Source: Auriscalpium vulgare (taxonomy: Eukaryota; Basidiomycota; Agaricomycetes; Russulales; Auriscalpiaceae). From it: a stretch of DNA of 64,000 nt. Where the stretch lies: the NCBI GenBank assembly GCA_019915015.1, contig JAHBBC010000002.1:1798001-1862000 (forward strand), written 5' to 3'. Position numbers and translations under genes: made by a program. Positions 54,947-64,000 of the stretch are shown one piece after another. How positions within the stretch are numbered: position 1 is the stretch's first letter; each line of letters starts with the position of its first letter. The notes beneath the pieces were generated by a model. The model was not told where the DNA came from. It saw only the letters and a list, made by a program, of their open reading frames with translations, and did not search any database.

Positions 54947-56150
54947 CTACTTGTCGAACACTTCCATCGCCCACTTCACCATCATCCAGTACTCTGCACT
55001 CTTCTCCCCCTCTCCACACGCGAATGCGTTCAGGACATCCTCGTGCACTCCGTTCTTCTCCACCACGACCGTTGTATCCGGCACGCGCGCCTTTACCGGC
55101 CCACTCAGTAACTCCACGATTGCGTCGCGCTGGCACTCGACCTCGCCCGCCGTGGCAAACACACGCACAACAAGCTTATCGAGCCCGTCCCACCACGCCG
55201 CGTCCGCTGCGTACGGTTCCGCATACACGCGCGCACCTGCAGGGAGGCCCGACGTGACCTGCTCCGCGAGGAAGGTCCAGAATGCCGCCGGCACAAGGTC
55301 CTTGTCGTCGTTCTCGGCAAAGGAGGGGACCGGGTCAAAAGTGAACCACGGCGAAATGAGCAGCGCGCCCCCGTATGGTGTAGAAATCGTCGGCGGAGCA
55401 GATGCAGAGAGGAAGGGGTGCAGCGCATTCGAAAGGACCTGGAAGACGAGGTTTCCGCCTGCGGAGTCGCCGCTGAGGATGAGCTTCGACGGGCTGAGAC
55501 CCTTTTCTAGGAGATGCGAGATCGCGGAGTTCGCTTGGTTGAGTTGTTTTGGGAAGGGATAATATGGGGTCAGAGCTTCCCAGGGTGCACGCATCAGTTA
55601 ACCCGCTGACTTTGGGAGACGTGAAATACGCACAGTATTCGAGGAATGCAACGCCAGCGCCACCGGACTTCTCCAGTTCACGCTGCAGAGCTAACAAGAA
55701 CGCGAGCTGCGACTGGTCGCTCACTGGGAAAGTATACCCGCCGCCTGGCAATCGAATTGAAATTCACGTTCACCCGCGAGCAGCTCCACACTACGCACCG
55801 TGGAAGTACAGCAGCACGCGGTCGTACCGCCGGGGACCGACCCAGTGCAATTTTCCACCGAATCCTACATCGTCCGACAGGATTTCTATTTTATTCTTTT
55901 GCGCCCACTTGATGTACGTGCTCCCCGTCGGCGCGAACAGATGGGTGAAGGTGTGAACGTTCCACCGGCGCGACGAGAGGAAGCGAAACAGTGAGTCGTT
56001 TGTGGCACGCGCCCAGGAACGCCCCTTGTTGGCAGGGCTAAATATCCTTGCAAGGAGGAGGAATGCTTGAAAGTGGTGGGAGTGAGTTTGTAAAGCAGTG
56101 CGTCGAGGCGCTAGAGGCTACGCACGAAGTTTGCAAAAGTCGAGCGTCAT
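54947..56150 (-). CDS. Alpha/beta hydrolase (steryl acetyl hydrolase-like), tandem copy A
   Basis: A serine hydrolase of the HGGG (hormone-sensitive-lipase-like) class, probably an esterase or deacetylase; the substrate is unknown. Exon 1 is tiny: MTLDFCKL and one more base. The next exon encodes SPANKGRSWARATNDSLFRF, GSTYIKWAQKNKIEILSDDV and DRVLLYFHG. The oxyanion motif HGGGY is rebuilt across a phase-1 intron. Exon 3 encodes YTFPVSDQSQLAFLLALQRE. After a further intron come LTPYYPFPKQL, the nucleophile motif ILSGDSAGGNLVFQ, then FATAGEVECQRDAIVEL and GVHEDVLNAF with the catalytic His. The stop is at 54947. It is the first of three paralogues in the same orientation. Confidence 0.82.
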
Positions 56151-57126
56151 TTGTAGACGCTGAGTGATGGACACGCTCCGAGGGCCAGTGTACGACTCGG
56201 ACATGATGGGGGGGGAGAAGCTATCGAACCACCAGTTGACGTCTGTATCCTTTTATCTCCTCCATGGCCTACCCGTGTGCGAGAGAAGAACTAGAGTTTG
56301 CGGCACCGGGTGACTAGGTGTCAGGCGCCAGTTACTCATTGAGTGCAAGTCTGAGTCACTATGCAGCCGCTACCTCAAACCGTTAGTTATCATGCAAGAG
56401 AAGGGAGAAGGGCACGCGAATGTACATTTGTGTGCCACGACAACCACTAGCCAGCGAGTCCGCGACACCTACATAGTCGAGACATACGACGGCCTGACCT
56501 GATGGACCATGTCTCCCAGCGACGAAAAAATAGCTACCAGTGAGCATTCTTGCGGGCCGCTGAACAGGATGAACGTCAGAAACATCCAAAGGCAGCAAAT
56601 GCCCTACTGATGTACCGCGTGCGCATGTAACGCCGATATGCCGCTGTGAGGTTAGACGTCGCATCTACTCCAGTAGACCGTGGCACGCGTACCAAGTACA
56701 GTGCGATGTACTCGATAGCTGCCAAAGACCGAGAATTTCGCTCCAGGACTGCCACTCATTGCATAAGTATTTCACCCGCTGCAAGTTTCCGAGACGACTT
56801 GAGCCTCCTCAAAGACTTCACAAGCACGTAGTTCCAAGCGTCCTCAGCGATGACAAACAGAGGAGGTGTATATGGGCTTGCCATTCAGCTAGTTCGCTGA
56901 GCTCAAGGTCTGGTCGTGGAAAGGTCCAAGTCGGAAGTTGGAACAGACGGTCACGCCGTCACGGAGTGACGGAATCCGGAATCGGGATTCAAGCCACGTA
57001 ATAACCCTAACCCCATTCTCAGGTCCGTACTACACAGAAGAGCCAGGTCAAGAGGCCAGTGTAGATATAAGTAGTAGTATACACACAAGGTCCGAGGCTC
57101 GTAAGGCCGCCATCAGCTTTATGGGC
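56151..57126. other. Spacer between hydrolase copies A and B, no gene seen
   Basis: Nearly 1 kb without a supported gene. It includes the promoter of copy A and the 3' flank of copy B. That flank is similar to that of copy C (GGTCCGAGGCT, then GTAAGGCCGCCATCAGC). Confidence 0.4.
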
Positions 57127-58347
57127 CTACTTCTCGAACATCTCCGCCACCCACTTCACCATCATCCAGTACGCTGCGCTTTTCTCTCCTTCTCCAGACG
57201 CGAACGCGTTCAAGACATCCTCATGCACGCCGTTCTTCTCCACCACGACCGTTGTATCCGGCACCCGCGCCTTGACCGGCCCACCCAGCAACTCCACTAT
57301 CGCGTCGCGTGGGCACTCGACCTCGCCCGCCGTGGCAAACACACGAGCAACAACCCCGTCGAGCCCGTCCCACCACGCTGCGTCCGCCGTGTACGGTTCC
57401 GCATAGGCTCGCGCGCCCACAGGAAGGCCAGATGTGACGAGCCCCCCGAGCATGGTGTAGAATGCCGCCGGGATAAGGTCCTTTGCGTCGTTCTCGGCGA
57501 AGGAGGGGACCGACGGGTCAAAGGTGAGCCACGGCGAGATTAGCAGCGCGCCACCGTATGGTGCGGAAAGTGTCGGCGGGGCAGGTGCAGAGGGGAAGGG
57601 GTGCAGCGCATGCGAGAAGACCTGGAAGACGAGGTTGCCGCCTGCAGAGTCGCCGCTAACGATGAGCTTCGAAGGGTTGAGACCCTTTTCCAGGAGATGC
57701 GAGATCGCGGCGTTCGCTTGGTCGAGTTGCGTGGGGAAAAGATAGTCGGGGGCCAGAGCTTCGCACGCAAAGGCATGAGTTGTGCCCATTGACCCCACGA
57801 GGACAGATGCAATACACGCACAGTATTCGAGGAACGCGATACCAGCTCCTCCTGACTCCTCGAGCTCACGCTGCAGCGCTAACAGGAACCCAAGCTGCGT
57901 CTGGTCGTTCACCGGAAAACAGTACCCACCGCCTGTCCATAAAATGAGTTCCTCAATACTAATAGTAAATCCACGAACATCTTGCATCACGCACCGTGGA
58001 AATACAGCAGCACGCGGTCGTACCGGCGCGGGCCGACCCAGTGCAATTTCCCTCCCGCACCAATGTCGTCCGACAGGACTTCGACCCTGTTTTTGCGCGC
58101 CCATTTGACGTATGTGCTCCCCGTAGGCCAGAAGAGGCTCGCGCATGTGTGGATGTCCCACCCACGCGTCGTGAGGAAGCGCAACACCGAGTCGTTTGTG
58201 GCGCGTGTCCAGGACCGACCCTTGTTGGCGGAGCTGAAAACCCTCGTGATGAAGAGGAATGCTGCAAACATTGATGCGTTCTGTACGAAGTTTTTAATAG
58301 CGCGTCGAGAGGCGCTACGTACGAAATTTACAGTAGTCGAGTGTCAT
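57127..58347 (-). CDS. Alpha/beta hydrolase, tandem copy B
   Basis: Same design as copy A. Exon 1 is MTLDYCKF plus one base. Exon 2 contains SSANKGRSWTRATNDSVLRF, GSTYVKWARKNRVEVLSDDI and GGKLHWVGPRRYDRVLLYFH. HGGGY is rebuilt across the intron, followed by FPVNDQTQLGFLLALQRELE. After the next intron come DYLFPTQLDQANAAISHLLE, LIVSGDSAGGNLVFQVFSHA, LLISPWLTFDPSVPSFAEND, FATAGEVECPRDAIVELLGG and NGVHEDVLNAFASGEGE. No stop interrupts the exons. It shares both intron positions and phases with A and C. The gene appears intact, and its Asp/Glu and His triad members are at the same positions. Confidence 0.82.
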
Positions 58348-59018
58348 TTGCAGACGTTGCGTGATGGGCACTCTCCGAGAGCCAGTGGCCGACAACATGA
58401 TGGATGGGGATGTGAGGAAGCTATTGAGCGACCAGTCGACGTCAGTAGGTCTTTTATCATTCCCATGACGATGTTTGCTTGTGGGGAGAAAAGAAACCGA
58501 GAACCCATCTTGGGAGCGGAATGTCAGACTCTGACAGCGCGATTACTGGATCGACCACACACCGCGAGGTCTTGCTCCAGGACTGCCATTCATCACATAC
58601 TATGGTAGCGTCTTGCCTGCTGCTTCAGGCGTAGCAAGACAATATCAATCATCCTTAGCTGGATTCGACAGAGCAATTTGCAAGGCATCACGACTCACGC
58701 AACCGAGTTGCGGGATCATCAATAGGAGCGACGTAGTGGGGTGTCGCCGAGCCTACCCACCACGGGGTATGAGAGTGACTATATATACATACGGCCCGCC
58801 TTTCATCAGCAGTCGACGTCGACGCTGCTCTGTGCCCCTACGACTGCTTGAGCATCTTGAAGGTATCAAGCAGCACACCCAAGCACGCACCAGTTCGCAA
58901 GCACGCTGTTCCAAGAATCTGCAGCAATGGCACGGTCGAGGCAGGTGTCTACGAGTTCGCTCAGGCTGAACGTCAGGGTAAGGAACAGGATTGAAATGAA
59001 AGATAATGGAATTCAAGA
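58348..59018. other. Spacer between hydrolase copies B and C, no gene seen
   Basis: Upstream region of copy B and 3' flank of copy C. No gene is supported. Confidence 0.4.
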
Positions 59019-59255
59019 CTTTCAAGTTGAATTTGACCTCAACCTCAACCCCATTTCCAGGTCTGCGACACAAGAGTCTACCTAAACTCGCCAACAATAA
59101 CAACCTTCAGCTGGTACAGATATACATACTTTCAATACTTTCAAGTTGAATTTGACCTCAACCTTAACCACATTTTCAGGTCTGCGACACAAGAGTCTAC
59201 CTACTAAACTCGCCAACAATAACAACCTTCAGCTGGTACAGATATACATACATGA
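59019..59255. repeat. Tandem duplication, 118-bp unit
   Basis: Two adjacent copies start ACTTTCAAGTTGAATTTGAC at 59019 and 59137. They share AGGTCTGCGACACAAGAGTC and AACAACCTTCAGCTGGTAC, and differ at only a few bases (including AAC-CCC/AAC-CAC and a CTA insertion). The array lies just downstream of the stop of hydrolase copy C. Confidence 0.75.
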
Positions 59256-59295
59256 ATGGTCCGAGGCTGGTAAGGCCGCCATCAGCCTTTTGGGC

Positions 59296-60500
59296 CTACT
59301 TGTCGAACACCTCTGTCACCCACTTCACCATCATCCAGTACTCAGCACTCTTCTCCCCCGACGCGAACGCGTTCAGGACATCCTCGTGCACGCCGTTCGT
59401 CTCCACCACGACCGTCGTATCCGGCACGCGCGCCTTGATCGGCCCACTCAGCAGCTCCACAATCGCGTCGCGCGGGCACTCGACCTCGCCTGTCGTGGCA
59501 AACACGCGAGCAACAAGACCATCGAGCCCGTCCCACCACGCCGCGTCCGCAGCGTACGGTTCCGCATACACGCGCGCACCCGCAGGGAGGCCCGACGTGA
59601 CCTGCTCCGCGAGGAAGCTGTAAAATGCGCTCGGGAGGACGTCCTTCTTGTCGTTCTCCGCGAAGGAAGGAATCGTCGCGTCGAAGGTGATCCACGGCGA
59701 GATGAGCAGGGCGCCGCCGTACGGCGCGGATAGCGTCGGCGGGGCAGGGGCAGAGGGGAAGGGGTGCAGGGCATGCGAGACGACCTGGAAGACAAGATTG
59801 CCGCCTGCGGAGTCGCCGCTGAGAATGAGCTTCGACGGGCTGAGGCCCTTCTCCAGGAGATGCGAGATTGCGGCGTTCGCTTGGTTGAGCTGCGTGGGGA
59901 ATGGATAGTCCGGGGTCAAAGCTTCTCGCGCGTAGCGACGCGTGAGTGTGATGACCTACAGGGGGGACGTAAAATGCACGCACAATATTCGAGGAACGCA
60001 ATGCCGGCACCTCCCGACTTCTCCAGCTCCCGCTGCAGCGCCAACAGGAACCCAAGCTGGGTCTGGTCGTTCACAGGCAGACTGTACCCGCCACCTGTCC
60101 ATCACATAAGTTCTGCACGAAAATCACGGGCATCTTGTATCACGCACCGTGGAAGTACAGCAGCACGCGGTCGTACCGGCGCGGGCCAACCCAGTGCAAC
60201 TTCCCACCCGCGCCGACGTCGTCCGACAGGATATCGAGCTTGCTCTTCCGCGCCCATTTGACGTATGTGCTCCCCGTCGGCCAGAAGAGGCTAGTGAATG
60301 TGTGGATCTCCCACCTGCGCGTCGTCATGAAGCGCAGCATTGAGTCGTTTATGGCGCGTGTCCAAGACCGACCCTTGTTTGCGGGACTGAAGAGTCTTGC
60401 AACGACGAGCAATGCTGAGAAGCGATGTGTTCTGAATGAAACGCATCGACAAGCAACGCGCCGAGAGGTACGTACGAAGTTTGCAAAAGTCGACGGTCAT
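59296..60500 (-). CDS. Alpha/beta hydrolase, tandem copy C
   Basis: Third member of the cluster. Exon 1 is MTVDFCKL plus one base. Exon 2 reads VARLFSPANKGRSWTRAIND, GSTYVKWARKSKLDILSDDV and GGKLHWVGPRRYDRVLLYFH. The HGGGY motif spans an intron, followed by LPVNDQTQLGFLLALQRELE. The last exon has LTPDYPFPTQLNQANAAISH, LILSGDSAGGNLVFQVVSHA, FATTGEVECPRDAIVELLSG and VHEDVLNAFASGEKSAEYWM. The C-terminus lacks two residues present in A and B (GEKS instead of GEGEKS). All exons are open. A, B and C share long exact blocks at the DNA level, consistent with recent duplication or gene conversion. Confidence 0.82.
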
Positions 60501-61005
60501 TTGCAGACGCTGCGCTGCGGACGACATGGTGGGGGGAGAAAGTGAATCAGTTTGACCTCCAAGTCGATGCATATTTATCTTTCCCATGATGGCATGAAGG
60601 GAGTTCCATTTCGGGAGCAGCACTGTCAGATGATCGATGACCGTCGGTGGGTTCCATGTCATGTCAATAGCCGCCTGCGACCTACTTACCGTTAGCTATT
60701 TTGCATTCAGGGCTGCCCAAGAGGTAAGAGTAAGTACCTGATTTGTGTCACAGCGACAACCGGAACAAAGCCGGCCCAAGCGACCTTCCAAGAAAAAAAA
60801 AGCAATCGCTATCAGTTGCTAAGAGTAATTCATGGACAGGCTATCCTGAGCTTGCGAAGGTTGAAGCCGTCTACTCCGCCTCGGGGAGACTAGAATAGGC
60901 ATACAGGCTGCCATATGGCAGTACTTAGCTTGACATGCACGCGCATGAGCTCAGCCAACGAATGTGTATAGACTTCACGAAGCGATATCGCAGACAGGTT
61001 TTGCC
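60501..61005. other. Spacer between hydrolase C and NDUFAF7, no gene seen
   Basis: Promoter side of copy C and 3' flank of the next minus-strand gene. An A9 run lies at about 60793-60801. No gene is supported. Confidence 0.4.
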
Positions 61006-62701
61006 TCAAAACAAGAACTTGACATTCTTGTAGAAATCCAACATGGGGTTCTCGCCGCTCCTCAATCTCGTCTTCGGCAAGTCCGCATACGTCTCCAAAA
61101 ACTCCGCGTGTGTGAACACGCTCGACTTGCGCTCTCCAACCGGCAGCCCGCTCGCGCTGGAGACGCCGTCAACAGGTGACCGCCTGTTGCTGGGGTGATA
61201 CGAAGAGAAGAACCCTGCTCCAGCCGACAGGGCCGATGCACTAGTGGCAAGTGGAGAAAGGCGCGTGTCCTCTGCCGTGGGGGATGCGGATGCCACCGGC
61301 TGCGAGAGGGTATGTTCATACATGTCACGGAGGCGCTCGAAGTTCGTCGGGAAGAAGATATCAAAGTACCCCTGCTGAACAAACAGTGTCGTGCACGGAA
61401 CGGTCGTATTGCGGTAACGGGTTTGCACGACGGGTCCATTGACGCCTGGAATCGTGTCCGGCAGCGAGCTGAAGTCGGAAAGTAGTAGGCGGTGACGCGG
61501 GAAGTGCGTGCGCAGTGTGCGCAGAAGGCTGAGCAGGCGTGTTGGGATGTACTCCGGAGTGGACAAGTTCGGGGAGAAAGGAAGGTTGTTGTATAGTGAG
61601 CGCATTGCGGGCGACTTGAGCAGTGAGGGAAGGGGTGGGGGGTGGCCGAGCCGCTGGCGGAGGGAAAGGAAAGACGAGATGAGCGGATCCGTGACGCGCG
61701 TGTAGTAGATGCCGAAGTCGCCGTTGCCGTCGATGGTCATTAGGGCTTGATGGGGCTCAAGCGTCCGGTAGTCATAGCGTATCATGTCATGCGCGAAATT
61801 GTCCTGTACATGTTCAGTAAGCAGCTGCGCACGGTCTGGCGGCACTCACGATGACTTCCATGGCGAGGAAGAAGCACGGCGACGGTTCCCGCTGGTCCCA
61901 GTGAAAGATGCTCTTGTGCGTGACTTTCACACATGGGTGGCGGGACAGTAGCTTCTCTTCCTGAAGCTGGGCCAGTCGCCCGCTGATCTCCACGATGTTG
62001 TAATGTGTGCGTTCGTATGCTTCCGGGTATTCGTCACGGAGGTAGTCAAGAATGTCGAGGGCAAGCGTCCCATTTCCAGCGCCTATCTCATAGATAACGA
62101 GGTCCTCGTAGGGGAAGTACTTGAGAAGGTACTCGGAGACAAGGCACCGCGCAATGGCTTGTCCATAGTATGGCTAACATGGCTATCTGTCAGTTCCTCT
62201 CGCGCACATATGGGAGCAAAAAAAAGTGACCTTGAACAACTCAGTTGGGGTATGCCATATCTGCCTCCCGGGCCCGTCCCCGTCCCCCCCGTACGAAGCG
62301 TACCTCTGCGCCACCTCATCCTGGAATTGGTTCGCATCTCGCTGCGCAGCGAAGTCGATGGCAGTGTCGGAGGCCGTGAAGATAGTCGCCTGCTGCGGGA
62401 AGTAACCGTAGTGCGGGTTGTAAAGCGAGTCCTCGATAAAGTCGCGCACGAGCATCTTCACGCGTGTCGGGGGTTCGGTGCGTGACTCCAGGTCGTTCGC
62501 GGTGACGCGCGCGTAGCCAACATAATCCGGGTTGGGCTGTTCGTCGAAGAAGACATCCGGGTTGTAATTTATTTTGTCCCGTCCAGAGTGCTTTCGTGCG
62601 GGTGTGGCATGCGTTGACGAGAAGGTCCTGCCAGTGGTCTGGAACTGCTTTGCGAGTCGTCGACGTGGGCAGGGTCGAAGAAGGTTGCCCAGGCGGCTCA
62701 T
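61006..62701 (-). CDS. NDUFAF7: NDUFAF7-type mitochondrial protein arginine methyltransferase
   Basis: A SAM-dependent methyltransferase of the DUF185/MidA family. In animals NDUFAF7 dimethylates an arginine of a complex I subunit in the mitochondrial matrix during assembly. The preferred start at 62701 gives MSRLGNLLRPCPRRRLAKQF, an Arg-rich presequence. An in-frame ATG at 62803 also exists. Family segments are VKMLVRDFIEDSLYNPHYGY, PYYGQAIARCLVSEYLLKYF, LVIYEIGAGNGTLALDILDY (SAM motif), FFLAMEVI|DNFAHDMIRYD, and a long fungal-type C-terminal half with FFPTNFERLRDMYEHTLSQP and TRLRSGENPMLDFYKNVKFL. Introns are at about 62170-62231 and 61810-61850. It is divergent with MMS19. Confidence 0.85.
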
Positions 62702-62930
62702 GAACCGCAGCCAGCACCTTGCGGCCGACTGAACGACTGCAAGATGGTGGTCAGGAGATCCAGAGCGGTGCTGGCAGTTGTGGTGGTGGAGGTGAGAGGA
62801 CAAGTCGCGTCGGACTCGGAGACGAAGTTGGGTAAGCCAAGCCTTGGCTGCCTCCGAGAGTGAGTTATGTGCTGCCGCTCTTCTCCGCCACGGTCATTGT
62901 CACCTGCTCGTCGACTTCGAGTGCGGCATC
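62702..62930. promoter_or_regulatory. Shared divergent promoter NDUFAF7/MMS19
   Basis: 229 bp lie between the two preferred start codons. No TATA box is evident. The true spacing would be 127 bp if NDUFAF7 starts at 62803. Confidence 0.4.
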
Positions 62931-64000
62931 ATGGAGGCAGCGGAACGATTGGTGCGCACTTGGGTAGCATCCCCCAGAGATAAGGAGGTAGAGGACACTG
63001 CGTCCGGTGCGTTTTGTTATTGCGCCCATGTGCGACTGCTGATATCTTGTGCCCAGGCATTGCTTCAGGCGAAATAAAGTTGCTCCACGTTGTAAAAGCT
63101 TTGGGAGAATATCTGATCTCTGAAGAGGACGATCTGCGAAACAAGGGTGAGCTCATGACAGCCAGGACATTCGCGATGCCTTAACACGACATGTGAAGGC
63201 GTGGACTTCCTCGCGGCCGTCCTGAGCAAATGCCCTCCACAGTCCTTCAATCGCCAGTCGAGTGAGAGCCATCGCTTTCAGACTACTTACTATTGCGACT
63301 GAACGATGTCCGATGCAGCCAAGGTGCTCTTGGGCTTTTTCACATCGAAACTCGTCGACACCGAAACCGTCATTCCGGCTCTGCGTGGTCTACTTGCTCT
63401 GACTGCCGTACCATCGTTGATTGAGGCGGATGCCGTCGAGATCTGCACATCGTGAGCACCGGTTCTTTTTTCATCGCTGCCCATCCCGATTTCGGTGCAG
63501 CGTCTTCGCGCATGTAAAAATGCAGGCATTGGTGCAAGCGCAACGCTTCATCGTGTTCTCAATATTTGACTCGTTGATAGCCAAGCAAAGAGACGGTGAG
63601 CTAAACTTTGGATTTGACGAGTATGGAGTGCTCAAAGTCGGCAGCATTGAGAAACATGGGCGATACATTCTTGTCTGCTTACATCGCTCTCGTCGATGGC
63701 GAAAAAGATCCCCGCAACCTCATGGTCGCCTTTGCCATTGCTCGCGTCGTGGCCATTGAGTTTGACATCTCAAGAAAGGTCGAGGTAAGGCAGATCTTCG
63801 CCATCGTTCTGCGGGATTTTATCCGACTCACGTCTAGCCTAGGATCTGTTCAATATCACCTTTTGTTACTTTCCTATTACATTTCGGCCGCCTCCAGATG
63901 ACCCATACGGTATCACAGCCGATGACCTCAGAAACGCTCTTCGGTGATTGACCATCATGCTTTCTGCGCGCTGAAAGGTCTTATCTATTTTACAGGTCTT
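62931..64000 (+). CDS. MMS19: MMS19 / Met18, cytosolic Fe-S targeting HEAT-repeat protein, 5' part
   Basis: MMS19 is the large HEAT-repeat subunit of the CIA targeting complex, which delivers Fe-S clusters to DNA repair and replication enzymes in the cytosol and nucleus. The start at 62931 gives MEAAERLVRTWVASPRDKEV, matching the family N-terminus. The first intron (63007-63056) joins G to IASGEIKLLHVVKALGEYLI. Further exons encode NKGVDFLAAVLSKCPPQSFN, LLGFFTSKLVDTETVIPALR, VKMQALVQAQRFIVFSIFDS, AYIALVDGEKDPRNLMVAFA, IARVVAIEFDISRKVE and PPPDDPYGITADDLR at the window end. The gene continues beyond 64000. No internal stop is seen in the deduced exons. Confidence 0.85.

Noticed and set aside
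57000..57020. Telomere-like TAACCCTAACCCC
   Set aside because: It is only about two repeat units in the 3' flank of a gene, with no extended array.

Overview
This window is nuclear DNA of a filamentous basidiomycete, most likely an Agaricomycete. The genes carry many short introns (about 50-70 nt, GT-AG, often with CTNAC-like branch points), gene spacing is tight on the right-hand side, and the recognisable proteins (KEI1, SFH5, fungal NACHT-WD40 receptors, TMEM14, MMS19) read like basidiomycete versions. All exon structures given here were derived by eye from splice signals and frame continuity.

The window has two halves. The left part (about 1-36.7 kb) is accessory and repeat-rich. It holds the 3' end of an unknown gene (1-0.8 kb). 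A TE-associated hypothetical gene follows, cut in two by a 4.25-kb segment with terminal inverted repeats (2.3-6.55 kb) that contains tRNA-derived SINE-like copies. A decayed duplicate of the eIF4E gene comes next (about 9.15-9.77 kb). At 9779-17386 lies a 7.6-kb Mutator-like element (MULE) with a complete-looking multi-exon DDE transposase, inverted termini, a 9-bp target-site duplication and a captured, decayed HSP70 fragment. About 7 kb of degenerate sequence follows, including three diverged copies of one unidentified unit. A large NLR-type receptor gene (C2-like, NACHT, 21 WD40 repeats) sits at 24.56-30.94 kb. After it come CACTA transposase remnants interrupted by a full-length SINE, and a WD40-only pseudogene of the same receptor family (35.3-36.7 kb).

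The right part (37.1-64 kb) is a compact run of conserved housekeeping genes: eIF4E class II (minus), KEI1 (plus), PAF1 (minus), two tandem SFH5-like lipid-transfer genes (plus), a CLC chloride channel or exchanger (plus), an acidic hypothetical protein (plus), a PQ-loop membrane protein (minus), TMEM14 (minus), an eEF1A-lysine-methyltransferase-like protein (plus), three tandem alpha/beta hydrolases (minus), NDUFAF7 (minus) and the 5' part of MMS19 (plus). Several neighbours are divergent and share short promoters: eIF4E/KEI1, PAF1/SFH5, TMEM14/methyltransferase and NDUFAF7/MMS19.

The most noteworthy items are the MULE, whose empty site is preserved upstream of the intact eIF4E gene in the same window, its captured HSP70 fragment, the NLR with 3 x 7 WD40 blades showing recent block duplications, and a tRNA-derived SINE family ending in a hairpin instead of a poly(A) tail.
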